This document shows positions 55,949 through 63,589 of a DNA stretch of 64,000 nucleotides, piece after piece. Each line of letters starts with the position of its first letter. Positions within the stretch are counted from its first letter, which is position 1. A model generated the notes under the pieces. That model had not been told where the DNA came from and made no database searches. It saw only the letters and a program-made list of their open reading frames with translations. The position numbers were made by a program, and so were the translations under genes. The stretch is from Paenibacillus gyeongsangnamensis. GTDB taxonomy: Bacteria > Bacillota > Bacilli > Paenibacillales > NBRC-103111. The stretch spans positions 248,001 through 312,000 of the forward strand of contig NZ_JAQAGZ010000005.1 in the NCBI RefSeq assembly GCF_027533625.1. The letters are read 5' to 3'.

Positions 55949-57010
55949 ATGAAGAAAAAGATCGTTTCCATTCTAGTCGCTGCGGCGATGGTCACCGTAG
56001 TAGGCTGCTCCAGCTCCGGCGGAACGACAACGAATACAAAACCAGGCGGCGGCACAACCCAGCCTGCTGGAGGAGCGGCGAAGCCGACGATCGGCGTAGC
56101 GATTTACAAATTCGACGACACGTTCATGACCGGCGTGCGCAACGCGATCTCCGCGGCGGCGGACGGCAAAGCGACGACAGATATCGTTGACAGCCAAAAC
56201 TCCCAGCCGACCCAGAATGATAAGGTCGATCTGTTCATCACCAAGAAAGTGAACGCGCTGGCGATCAACCCGGTTGACCGTACGGCTGCAGGCGTCATCA
56301 TCGATAAAGCGAAGAAAGCGAACATCCCGGTCGTCTTCTTCAACCGCGAGCCGCTGGCCGACGACATGAAGAAGTGGGATAAAGTATACTACGTCGGCGC
56401 CAAAGCCGAGCAATCCGGCACAATGGAGGGCGAACTCGTCGCCGACTACTTCAAGAAGCATCCGGAAGCGTTCAAAAGCAAAGACGGCGTTCTTCACTAC
56501 GTCATGCTGAAAGGGGAGCCGGGTCACCAAGACGCCGAGCTGCGCACGAAGTTCTCCATTAAAGCGATTGAAGACGCGGGGATTAAAGTAGATAAGCTGG
56601 CGGAAGACACAGCGATGTGGGACCGCGTCAAAGGACAAGAAAAAATGGCTGCCTTCCTGGCATCGTTTGGAGACAAGATCGACGTCGTTCTGGCCAATAA
56701 CGACGACATGGCGCTCGGCGCGATTGAAGCTCTGAAAGCGAAAGGCTACTTCAAGGACGGTAAATATATTCCGGTTGTTGGTGTGGACGCAACGGCTCCT
56801 GCCGTGAAAGCGCTCGAAGAAGGAACCATGCTCGGAACGGTACTGAACGACGCCAAGAACCAAGGCAAAGCGACGCTGAATATCGCGAGCGCGCTGGCTG
56901 CAGGCCAAACGCCTAGCAAAGATACTGTCGGCTTCGATATTACGGACGGCAAATACGTTTGGGTGCCTTACAAAAAAATTACGAAAGACAACGCAAAAGA
57001 CGCTCAATAA
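55949..57010 (+). CDS. mglB: Galactose/methyl-galactoside-type ABC transporter binding lipoprotein
   Basis: The 353-residue lipoprotein has a lipobox VTVVGC (Cys20), a Gly/Thr linker and the MglB fold: YKFDDTFMTGVRNAISAAA, VNALAINPVDRTAAG, VVFFNREP, HQDAELRTKF and VLANNDDMALGAIEALKA. It captures galactose, glucose or a related sugar outside the cell. GGAGG lies ten bases before the ATG. It is the first gene of mglBAC, 92 bp before mglA. The sensing cassette that likely controls it ends 10.9 kb upstream. Confidence 0.92.
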   Translation: MKKKIVSILVAAAMVTVVGCSSSGGTTTNTKPGGGTTQPAGGAAKPTIGVAIYKFDDTFMTGVRNAISAAADGKATTDIVDSQNSQPTQNDKVDLFITKKVNALAINPVDRTAAGVIIDKAKKANIPVVFFNREPLADDMKKWDKVYYVGAKAEQSGTMEGELVADYFKKHPEAFKSKDGVLHYVMLKGEPGHQDAELRTKFSIKAIEDAGIKVDKLAEDTAMWDRVKGQEKMAAFLASFGDKIDVVLANNDDMALGAIEALKAKGYFKDGKYIPVVGVDATAPAVKALEEGTMLGTVLNDAKNQGKATLNIASALAAGQTPSKDTVGFDITDGKYVWVPYKKITKDNAKDAQ

Positions 57011-57102
57011 GGCACGGCTATCAGACAAACGGCAAGTCTCGGGGGCGGGCGCGATCGACGCTCTCCCCCGGCTTGTTCTAAGGCAGGAAAAGGGGTGGAC
57101 CC

Positions 57103-58611
57103 ATGACTGACAATCCATTTTTGCTCGAAATGAACGGCATCTCGAAGGAATTTCCCGGCGTGAAGGCGCTGGACAAGGTCACGATCAAAGTACGGCCCGG
57201 CACCGTCCATGCCCTGATGGGCGAGAACGGCGCGGGTAAATCGACGCTGATGAAATGCCTGTTCGGCATCTACAAGCCAGACGAAGGCGAGATTATCCTG
57301 AACGGCAGTAAAGTCGAAATCAACAGCTCCAAAGACGCGCTGAACTACGGCGTATCCATGATTCATCAAGAGCTTCATCCGGTTCCTCACCGCAGCGTGA
57401 TGGAGAACCTCTGGCTTGGCCGGTTTCCTCTGAAGGGCTTCGGGCCGTTTCAATTTATCGATCATAGCAAGATGTACAACGACACGAAACAGCTGTTCCA
57501 GCAGCTCGAAATCGACATCAATCCGCATACGACCGTAGGTACGCTGTCCGTATCGAAGGTGCAATCCCTGGAGATCGCCAAGGCGGTTTCGTTCCATTCG
57601 AAAGTTATCGTTATGGATGAGCCAACGTCTTCACTGACCGGCAACGAAGTGGAGCAGTTGTTTAAAATCATAAATGATTTGAAAAAGCAGGGCGTCGCCA
57701 TCATTTATATTTCTCACAAAATGGAGGAAATCCTCCGCATTTCCGATGACGTAACCATCATGCGCGACGGCAAGCTGATCGGCACCTGGCCGGCGACCGA
57801 AATGACAACCGATATGATCATCGCCAAAATGGTCGGCCGGGACCTCAGCTCGCGCTTCCCGGACCGCTTCAACGTGCCTGGAGAGACGCTGATGAAGGTC
57901 GAAGGCCTCAGCTCGCCGCATCCGAAGTCGTTCCAGAATGTCTCCTTCGAGCTTCGCAAGGGCGAAGTGCTCGGCGTCGGCGGACTCGTGGGCGCACAAC
58001 GAACGGAGCTCATTGAAGCGTTGTTCGGCCTCCGGGCCGTATCCGCCGGAACGATTACCATTCACGGCAAGACCGTTAAGATCAAATCACCGATCGATGC
58101 CAAGAAACAGCGCATGGCGCTGCTAACGGAAGAACGCCGCGTCACCGGCATTTTCCCTGTACTGTCCATTCAGGAGAATGCGCTGATCGCCAACCTGGAC
58201 CGGTACGTGACGCCTTACGGCTTGCTCAATGAGAAGAAGGGCCGTGCCGAGGTCGCCCGCAGCGTAGAGAAGCTTCGGGTCAAAGCGCCGAACGTACACA
58301 CGCAGATCAAGAACCTCTCCGGCGGCAACCAGCAGAAGGTGCTGCTCGCCAGATGGCTGCTGACCGAGCCGGAAATTTTGCTGCTCGACGAACCGACCCG
58401 AGGCATCGACGTTGGCGCGAAGTTCGAGATTTACTCGATCATCGCCGATCTCGCGAAGCAGGGCAAGAGCATCATCATGATCTCCTCGGAAATGCCCGAG
58501 CTGCTCGGCATGTCCGACCGGATCATGGTCATGTCCGAAGGGCGCCTGACCGGCATCGTAGACGGCAGCACGGCGACAGAGGAAGAAATCATGCGGCTTG
58601 CCGCCAATTAA
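57103..58611 (+). CDS. mglA: Sugar ABC transporter double ATPase
   Basis: The 502-residue protein holds two ATPase domains. The first has Walker A GENGAGKST (about residues 38-46), a VSKVQSLEIAKA signature and VIVMDEPTSSL (Walker B). The second has the degenerate P-loop typical of MglA/RbsA (GVGGLVGAQRTELI), the LSGGNQQKVLLARWLL signature and LLLDEPTRGIDVGAK. It energises uptake through MglC. AAAGGGGTGG precedes the ATG. Confidence 0.93.
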   Translation: MTDNPFLLEMNGISKEFPGVKALDKVTIKVRPGTVHALMGENGAGKSTLMKCLFGIYKPDEGEIILNGSKVEINSSKDALNYGVSMIHQELHPVPHRSVMENLWLGRFPLKGFGPFQFIDHSKMYNDTKQLFQQLEIDINPHTTVGTLSVSKVQSLEIAKAVSFHSKVIVMDEPTSSLTGNEVEQLFKIINDLKKQGVAIIYISHKMEEILRISDDVTIMRDGKLIGTWPATEMTTDMIIAKMVGRDLSSRFPDRFNVPGETLMKVEGLSSPHPKSFQNVSFELRKGEVLGVGGLVGAQRTELIEALFGLRAVSAGTITIHGKTVKIKSPIDAKKQRMALLTEERRVTGIFPVLSIQENALIANLDRYVTPYGLLNEKKGRAEVARSVEKLRVKAPNVHTQIKNLSGGNQQKVLLARWLLTEPEILLLDEPTRGIDVGAKFEIYSIIADLAKQGKSIIMISSEMPELLGMSDRIMVMSEGRLTGIVDGSTATEEEIMRLAAN

Positions 58612-58679
58612 GGTTTTGCTGCGCAAAACAAAAGCTTATGTTTACGAAGTGGCAAAACTTGGAGGAGGATCAAAACACC

Positions 58680-59696
58680 ATGACAAATAAAAATATAGGC
58701 GGGTTTCTGACGAAGAACGCGATTTACATCGTGCTCGTCGTACTCGTCATCGGGATCGCGGTGAAGGATCCGCGCTTCCTGTCCATCGACATCCTGCGGG
58801 ACATTCTGCTCCAATCGTCCACGCGCGCCATTATCGCATTGGGAGCCGCCTTCGTTCTGATCACGGGAGGAACGGACTTGTCTGCGGGTCGCGTCGTCGG
58901 TCTTACGGCGGTCATTTCCGCCTCCATGCTGCAGATTCTGGATTACCCGCGGCGCTTCTTCCCCGATATGCCGCACCTTCCGGTGTGGGTGCCGATCCTG
59001 ATCGCGATTGCGGCGGGGCTTGTCGTCGGCTTGATCAACGGCATTATCGTGGCCAAATTCAGCGTTCCGCCTTTTATCGCGACTTTGGGCACCATGGTTA
59101 TCGTCTACGGCGCGAACTCGATCTACTTTGACATGAAGCCGAACGAATCCCAGCCCATCGCGGGTCTGCGGCCGGATTTCACGAATATCGGTTCGGGATT
59201 CCTGAGCTTCGGCTCCAATATTTCCTATTCCATACCTTATATCGTCATCATCGCCGTCATTGTCGCCCTCATCGTATGGGTCGTGTTTAATAAAACCCGT
59301 CTAGGCAAAAACATGTACGCGATCGGCGGTAACGTGCAGGCTGCCGTCGTCTCCGGGATCAACGTAAAGAAGAACCTGATCTACATCTACTCCATCGCAG
59401 GCGCGTTGTACGGACTGGCAGGGGTGCTCGAGGCTTCCCGTACGGGCGGAGCGACGAACAACTACGGCAATATGTACGAGCTTGACGCGATTGCGGCCTG
59501 CGTGGTCGGTGGGGTGTCGACAGCCGGCGGGATCGGAACGGTGCCGGGGATTATGGCCGGGGTCCTGATCTTCGGCGTAATCAACTACGGCTTGACCTTC
59601 ATTGGCGTGAGCCCTTACTGGCAATTGATTATCAAAGGGCTGATCATCGTGACCGCGGTCGCTTTCGACATCCGCAAATATTTGGCAAAGAAATAA
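58680..59696 (+). CDS. mglC: Galactose/methyl-galactoside ABC transporter permease
   Basis: The 338-residue permease has about ten helices and the branched-chain/ribose-type permease motifs: ALGAAFVLITGGTDLSAGRV (about residues 55-75), IIVAKFSVPPFIATLGTM and GGVSTAGGIGTVPG. The ATG at 58680 follows GGAGGAGGAT; the frame open to 58353 lies inside mglA and is an artefact. Last gene of mglBAC. Confidence 0.93.
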   Translation: MTNKNIGGFLTKNAIYIVLVVLVIGIAVKDPRFLSIDILRDILLQSSTRAIIALGAAFVLITGGTDLSAGRVVGLTAVISASMLQILDYPRRFFPDMPHLPVWVPILIAIAAGLVVGLINGIIVAKFSVPPFIATLGTMVIVYGANSIYFDMKPNESQPIAGLRPDFTNIGSGFLSFGSNISYSIPYIVIIAVIVALIVWVVFNKTRLGKNMYAIGGNVQAAVVSGINVKKNLIYIYSIAGALYGLAGVLEASRTGGATNNYGNMYELDAIAACVVGGVSTAGGIGTVPGIMAGVLIFGVINYGLTFIGVSPYWQLIIKGLIIVTAVAFDIRKYLAKK

Positions 59697-59724
59697 GCCG
59701 GGCGAGTGCAAAAAAGAAAAGGGC

Positions 59725-59781
59725 AGGGGCCGCGGCCGGAGTGCGATTGCAAGGGATCGCTCCCGGCGGGCCTCTTTTTTG
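59725..59781 (+). terminator. Intrinsic terminator of mglBAC
   Basis: AGGGGCCGCGGCCGGAG...GCGAT pairs with GATCGC.CCCGGCGGGCCT, followed by TTTTTT. Confidence 0.85.
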
Positions 59782-59830
59782 CTGCCGCGAGGGAGGAACG
59801 GTGATTTCGGGCGGGAGTTTCTCCCATGCT

Positions 59831-59859
59831 TTGCTTTTTTGTACAGACCGTGGTACAAT
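59831..59859 (+). promoter_or_regulatory. Sigma-A promoter of the cold-shock gene
   Basis: TTGCTT (59831-59836), exactly 17 bp, TACAAT (59854-59859). The implied 5' untranslated leader is about 130 nt, a length typical of csp mRNAs. Confidence 0.6.
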
Positions 59860-59884
59860 GAAGTTACTTGATAAAAGCAACCGT

Positions 59885-59955
59885 AATTCACTTATTGAAA
59901 AGGGTTCATTTTATTAAAGAAGAACTTTTTTCAATATGTGAATTTTTTATTTTTA
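59885..59955 (+). promoter_or_regulatory. Structured csp leader: long hairpin followed by T-rich run
   Basis: AATTCACTTATTGAAAAGGG-TTC (59885-59907) can pair with GAAC-TTTTTTCAATATGTGAATT (59922-59944) over 23 positions with one mismatch and two G-U pairs, across a 14-base loop. TTTTATTTTT follows. It could act as a leader terminator or a cold-responsive mRNA structure. Confidence 0.6.
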
Positions 59956-59995
59956 GAAAAGGATCATGTTAAATAACATTTTTGGAGGTCTCCCC

Positions 59996-60196
59996 ATGCA
60001 AACAGGAACAGTTAAATGGTTCAACGCAGAGAAAGGTTTCGGATTCATCGAAGTTGAAGGCGGAAGCGACGTATTCGTGCATTTCAGCGCGATCGTAGGC
60101 GACGGCTATAAATCTCTTGACGAAGGCCAACGCGTTGAATTCAACGTCGTTCAAGGCAACCGCGGACCGCAAGCTGAGAACGTAGTTAAGCTGTAA
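59996..60196 (+). CDS. Cold-shock protein (CspA/CspB family)
   Basis: The 66-residue single-domain protein has both RNA-binding motifs, KGFGFIEV (RNP1) and VFVHFSAI (RNP2), and the usual length. Csp proteins bind single-stranded RNA and DNA and melt mRNA structure in the cold. The ATG at 59996 has TTTGGAGG nine bases upstream; the frame upstream to 59966 is leader. A long structured leader suggests post-transcriptional control. Confidence 0.96.
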   Translation: MQTGTVKWFNAEKGFGFIEVEGGSDVFVHFSAIVGDGYKSLDEGQRVEFNVVQGNRGPQAENVVKL

Positions 60197-60210
60197 TTTC
60201 AGCTGAACAG

Positions 60211-60246
60211 ACTGCTCTTAACGCTAGTTAAGGGCAGTTTTTTCGT
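60211..60246 (+). terminator. Intrinsic terminator of the csp gene
   Basis: ACTGCTCTTAAC and GTTAAGGGCAGT pair around GCTA, followed by TTTTTT. Confidence 0.92.
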
Positions 60247-60249
60247 TGG

Positions 60250-60302
60250 TTGATAAACGCGCTGGTCCTTGTAAGACAAGGAGGGCGCAGCCGTTTATCC
60301 TG
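60250..60302 (+). repeat. Palindromic repeat family A, right-half copy 5
   Basis: Only the TTGATAAACGCGCTGGTCC / CTTGTAAGACAAGG / CGTTTATCCTG half is present, a few bases after the T run of the csp terminator. Confidence 0.85.
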
Positions 60303-60338
60303 TACGGATTCAGGCATACTATATTGAGGAGGGAAACC

Positions 60339-60572
60339 ATGAATTATCGTAAGAAATCAATTGAGGAAACCCCGCTTGAGAATACGACAATCTGGTCCTG
60401 CACGAAGGAAGAATGCAACGGGTGGATGAGGGATAATTTCGCCTTTGAGTACCAGCCGACGTGCCCCCTGTGCTCATCTGCCATGCTCCGTGAAACGAAA
60501 TTGCTGCCGCAGGTCGTCAATACGAAAGGTGATTCGAAGCTGAACAAGAGCTTTGTGCCACTTACGGACTAA
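60339..60572 (+). CDS. YdjO-like cold-inducible zinc-ribbon protein
   Basis: The 77-residue protein has two Cys pairs (CTKEECNGW and CPLCSS) forming a zinc ribbon, and the conserved MRDNFAFEYQPTCPLC arrangement of the YdjO family, known as cold-inducible in B. subtilis. The ATG at 60339 follows GGAGGGAAACC. Its place 140 bp after a csp gene fits co-regulation. Molecular function is unknown. Confidence 0.85.
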   Translation: MNYRKKSIEETPLENTTIWSCTKEECNGWMRDNFAFEYQPTCPLCSSAMLRETKLLPQVVNTKGDSKLNKSFVPLTD

Positions 60573-60588
60573 CGCCCGGTCTGAGCCT

Positions 60589-60637
60589 AAAAACCGCTGA
60601 ACCGCATCGGCCATCCGACGGGTCAGCGGTTTTTTAT
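60589..60637 (+). terminator. Intrinsic terminator
   Basis: AAAACCGCTGAACC pairs with GGGTCAGCGGTTTT, then TTATG and repeat A. Confidence 0.9.
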
Positions 60638-60638
60638 G

Positions 60639-60735
60639 TTGATAAGAATTTATAAGTTTTCGTGGGCTTATAGCTTCGCATCAACCTTGATAAACGCGCT
60701 GGTCCTTGTAAGACAAGGACCAGCGCGTTTATCAA
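60639..60735 (+). repeat. Palindromic repeat family A, copy 6
   Basis: The left half is typical (TTGATAAGAATTTATAAGTT). The right half (60687-60735) is a perfect inverted repeat: TTGATAAACGCGCTGGTCC, CTTG-TAAGA-CAAG, GGACCAGCGCGTTTATCAA. It is the most symmetric copy in the window. Confidence 0.9.
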
Positions 60736-60759
60736 GGTGTGATCGGCGGATATCCGCCT

Positions 60760-61119
60760 TCAACGCCAAATCCCATCCTCGATGGGCGGCAGACCTTCCG
60801 CATCTTCATAAACAAAGACAAGGGCCTCATACGCAGACAACGGCGTGTAAACCGGCAGGGAATGCAGAGTAAACCGGAACGGCTCGTTCAATTCGTCGAA
60901 GTTCGCCGCCAGAGAAGCGAGGGCCGAGAGTTGCTCCTCGTCGATCTGAAGCAGTTTGCCGTGCACCTTCGATTCCCCTTCCGTCATGGCGGGAAAGCCC
61001 AAGCCTGTGTCATATAATCGTCCGTACACCCAAGCCTCGCTGCTGATCAGCTTCATGTTTCGGTAGAGCGGATTTTTGGAATAATTCAAAGCGACCACGC
61101 CGTAGGCAAAATAGTACAA
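60760..61119 (-). CDS. Gamma-glutamylcyclotransferase-fold (AIG2-like) protein
   Basis: The protein starts YYFAYGVVALNYSKN, the first strand and Tyr-Gly motif of the GGCT fold, and continues WVYGRLYDTGLGFPAM and VHGKLLQIDEEQL. It ends with a VFVYEDAEG strand. Length is 119 residues. I choose the TTG at 61119 because AAAGGAG lies eight bases upstream and the YFAYG motif then sits at the N-terminus, as in relatives; the ATG at 61179 is less likely. Relatives act on gamma-glutamyl or pyroglutamyl substrates. The substrate here is unknown. Confidence 0.75.
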   Translation of the reverse strand: MYYFAYGVVALNYSKNPLYRNMKLISSEAWVYGRLYDTGLGFPAMTEGESKVHGKLLQIDEEQLSALASLAANFDELNEPFRFTLHSLPVYTPLSAYEALVFVYEDAEGLPPIEDGIWR

Positions 61120-61244
61120 GGGAAGTTCTCCTTTGACAGGGGGAAGGTGACGAAGCCGTATTAATCTCATCCACATCATAGGCTATAAATGTTAGGAAAG
61201 TATTAGAAATTTTGGCATGAAGCTAGCGCTTTCACGATTAAAAA

Positions 61245-61271
61245 CGGAAAAGGACGGCGGAATGCCGTCCT
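61245..61271 (-). terminator. Intrinsic terminator of the NADH dehydrogenase-like gene
   Basis: On the minus strand GGACGGCATTCCGCCGTCC is followed by TTTTCCG, about 25 bases after the stop codon. Confidence 0.85.
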
Positions 61272-61293
61272 ATCATCCGGCAGCTAAGAAGCT

Positions 61294-62466
61294 TTATTTG
61301 TTTAAGCTAGCTGCATTCCAAGTATATTCCCGGACCTTGCGGCCGAGTTTGCCGGTAAGGACGAAGTCCAATCCAAATCTGCGCATCCAGAAGAACCCGT
61401 CGGTGTCGCCCAGTCCGATGCAGTAGAGAGGTGGATAGCTCTCGTGTCCGTGCTTCCCTCCAGTCCGGCCCTCCAGCTCGACCGCCAATCCCCGGGCAAG
61501 GCGCTGCGCCTGCGGGATGGCCTCCTTGCAGGTCATTCCGTCCGGCCGCCCGGTGCGCGAATCCGTGACCCGCGCGCAGTCGCCAAGCGCGTAGACGCCT
61601 TCCGCTCCGCTGACGCGGTAGCCTGGATCGACTACCAGTCTGCCGTCTTCATGGACTGTGAGACCGAGCTCCCGCACGAGCGGATTCGGCACCGTGCCGA
61701 GCGCCCAGACGCATACGCCTGCGCGAACCTCGATTCCGCTCCGGAGCTCGAGGCAACCGCGATCATCCGCATAGCGGACGGCCTTGTCGCCGTGCAGCAC
61801 GCGAACGCCGAGCCGCGCCAGCTGCCGTTCCAGTCGCTGCGCCACGTGCGCCGGCACGTCCGGCAGCAGCCGGGGGCCTGCGCTGACGAGGCTGACCAGC
61901 GGCTCCGCGGGGGTCAGCCCCAGCGCGGCGGCCTCGCGGCGCAGACGCCCGGCCAGCTCCGCGGCGAGCTCGATGCCGGTGATGCCGGCACCGGCCACGG
62001 CGGCGTGCAGCGCCGGAGCGCCGTCCATCCTCGCCCGCTCGGCGCAGCGCGCCACCGCCTCGCGGAACGCTGCGGCGTCCTCCGTCCCGCGAAGCGTCAG
62101 GCCGCCGCTGCCCGGGGCCGGCTCCCGCGGAACGCTGCCGAGCGCCAGCACGAGCCGGTCGTACGCGAGCCGCTGCGGAGTGCCGGATACGTCCGTGTAC
62201 GCGAGCAGCTGCTGCGCGGCATCAAGGCCGGTGAGCGTCCCGCGTACGATGCCGACATCGGCCCAGCCGAAGTCGCCCAGCGGTACGGCGAGCGGCATCG
62301 CATCGCGGCGGGCCTGAACGAGGCGAACTTTTTTGACATGCTGCGCGTCCTTATCCATCCAAACGATCCGCGCCCCGCCCGTTCCGCACAGCTCCTTCCG
62401 AAGATTCGCAACCGCGTGCAATCCGGCATAGCCGCCTCCGACCACGACAACCGTCCATGCTTTCAT
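61294..62466 (-). CDS. Type II NADH dehydrogenase-like FAD/NAD(P) oxidoreductase
   Basis: The 390-residue flavoprotein has an FAD motif VVVVGGGYAGLHAV at the N-terminus, a second Rossmann motif HAAVAGAGITGIELAAELAG at about residue 158 for NAD(P)H, an FAD-closing GVYALGDCA and a C-terminal DGFFWMRRFGLDFVLTG tail for membrane association. Such enzymes pass electrons from NADH to quinones. The ATG at 62466 has GGAAG nine bases upstream; the ATG at 62475 lies on top of that site. The gene is locally very GC-rich, above its neighbours. Confidence 0.85.
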   Translation of the reverse strand: MKAWTVVVVGGGYAGLHAVANLRKELCGTGGARIVWMDKDAQHVKKVRLVQARRDAMPLAVPLGDFGWADVGIVRGTLTGLDAAQQLLAYTDVSGTPQRLAYDRLVLALGSVPREPAPGSGGLTLRGTEDAAAFREAVARCAERARMDGAPALHAAVAGAGITGIELAAELAGRLRREAAALGLTPAEPLVSLVSAGPRLLPDVPAHVAQRLERQLARLGVRVLHGDKAVRYADDRGCLELRSGIEVRAGVCVWALGTVPNPLVRELGLTVHEDGRLVVDPGYRVSGAEGVYALGDCARVTDSRTGRPDGMTCKEAIPQAQRLARGLAVELEGRTGGKHGHESYPPLYCIGLGDTDGFFWMRRFGLDFVLTGKLGRKVREYTWNAASLNK

Positions 62467-62575
62467 ATCGATCATCTTCCATTAGCTGTGATACGAATAC
62501 GACGATGGGGAAGGGACGATTGTGACAAAGGTTATTATCAGGAGCAGCCGCAGTCGGGGGGTTAACCAGATGTGT

Positions 62576-62608
62576 TGCAAAATAAAGACCAGCCCGTGAT
62601 ACGGGCTA
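62576..62608 (-). terminator. Intrinsic terminator of the nitroreductase gene
   Basis: On the minus strand GACTAGCCCGT and ACGGGCTGGTC pair around ATC, followed by TTTATTTTG. Confidence 0.9.
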
Positions 62609-62630
62609 GTCAGGCTGCGATGGTGCCGCT

Positions 62631-63365
62631 CTATTCCAATCGAAAACCGCGATTTTCGAGAAAGGGCCGCAAATGCGCGCGACCCGGCTGACGGTACTTG
62701 TCCGCGATTCCTTTGGACCAGTTGGTAATGGTACGGCCCTGCGTCCGCTCTTTGTAATAACGCTCCATAGCCTCGTCGTACTCGGCGACGCCCTGCCGGG
62801 ACTGCTCCCGCTTGTAGCTGTTCTCGTGGTAGACCGTATGCTGCGGCAGACGCGGGCGGAGAGCATTCTCTTGATCGGGTACGCCGATGGTGAGGCCGAA
62901 TACCGGGTAGACGAGCTCGGGAAGCTCCAGCAGCTCGCTGACCTCCTGCGGCTTGTTCCGGATACCGCCAATGTAGCAAATGCCGAGTCCGAGGGATTCC
63001 GCGGCGATTGCGGCATTTTGCGCGGCAAGGGCGGCATCGACCGTAGCTACGACGAAGCTCTCCGTATTCTGGTGAAACGTCTCGCCTTGCTGCTCGGTTG
63101 CCTCCTTCAATCGGCTCAGATCCGCACAGAAAACAAGGAACAGTCCGGTATGCTCGACGTAAGATTGATTGCCTGCGAGGCCGGCCAGCACCTGCCGCTT
63201 GCCGGGATCGGTTACGCCTATGATCGTGTAAGCTTGAACATTGCTGGAGGTGGAGGCGGCTTGCGCCGCGGAGATAATGGCCTCCGTCTGTTCCTCGGAG
63301 AGGGTGATGTCCTTGAACCGGCGGACGGACCGATGGTTTAACAGCAGCTCGATGACTTCATTCAT
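62631..63365 (-). CDS. NfsA/NfrA-type NADPH nitroreductase (FMN flavoprotein)
   Basis: The 244-residue protein has HRSVRRFKDITL at residues 11-22 (FMN phosphate binding), AAQAASTSSNVQAYTIIGV and ESLGLGICYIGGIRNKP, the hallmarks of the NfsA/FRP group. It reduces nitroaromatics, flavins or quinones with NADPH. The ATG at 63365 has AAAGGAG ten bases upstream; the frame to 63392 is not needed. An intrinsic terminator-like hairpin sits in its leader. Confidence 0.88.
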   Translation of the reverse strand: MNEVIELLLNHRSVRRFKDITLSEEQTEAIISAAQAASTSSNVQAYTIIGVTDPGKRQVLAGLAGNQSYVEHTGLFLVFCADLSRLKEATEQQGETFHQNTESFVVATVDAALAAQNAAIAAESLGLGICYIGGIRNKPQEVSELLELPELVYPVFGLTIGVPDQENALRPRLPQHTVYHENSYKREQSRQGVAEYDEAMERYYKERTQGRTITNWSKGIADKYRQPGRAHLRPFLENRGFRLE

Positions 63366-63394
63366 GGATACGCTCTCCTTTGGTATGAACAATA

Positions 63395-63425
63395 AAAACC
63401 CCTGGCGTCAGGGGTCTCTATTCGG
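63395..63425 (-). promoter_or_regulatory. Leader terminator-like hairpin before the nitroreductase gene
   Basis: On the minus strand ACCCCTG-ACGC-CAGGGGT is followed by TTTTATTG, 30 bases before the start codon. It could attenuate the nitroreductase mRNA. I found no T-box, SAM or other known riboswitch sequence next to it. Confidence 0.55.
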
Positions 63426-63551
63426 ATGGTCGACAACGGATCTTAAGAGAAGCGGGCGTATATCCCTCGTCCCTGCTCTAAAATTCATTCTAGCCGACGC
63501 TAAGAAGCGAGTCAAATCGGTCGGAGGCTGTTATTTTGGGCTCAAATCGGC

Positions 63552-63557
63552 TATAAT
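63552..63557 (+). promoter_or_regulatory. -10 element of the queF promoter
   Basis: A perfect TATAAT lies 32 bases before the start; the -35 region is poor. The transcript leader would be only about 25 nt, too short for a preQ1 riboswitch. Confidence 0.5.
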
Positions 63558-63589
63558 ATTGGATTAGTTGGCCGAAAGGAGCGGTTTTG

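Noticed and set aside
63395..63560. T-box or SAM riboswitch before the nitroreductase
   Set aside because: No T-box sequence (GGTGG.ACC) and no S-box core were found; only a terminator-like hairpin is present.
63558..63589. preQ1 riboswitch before queF
   Set aside because: Only about 25 nt lie between the -10 region and the ribosome binding site, too short for the aptamer.
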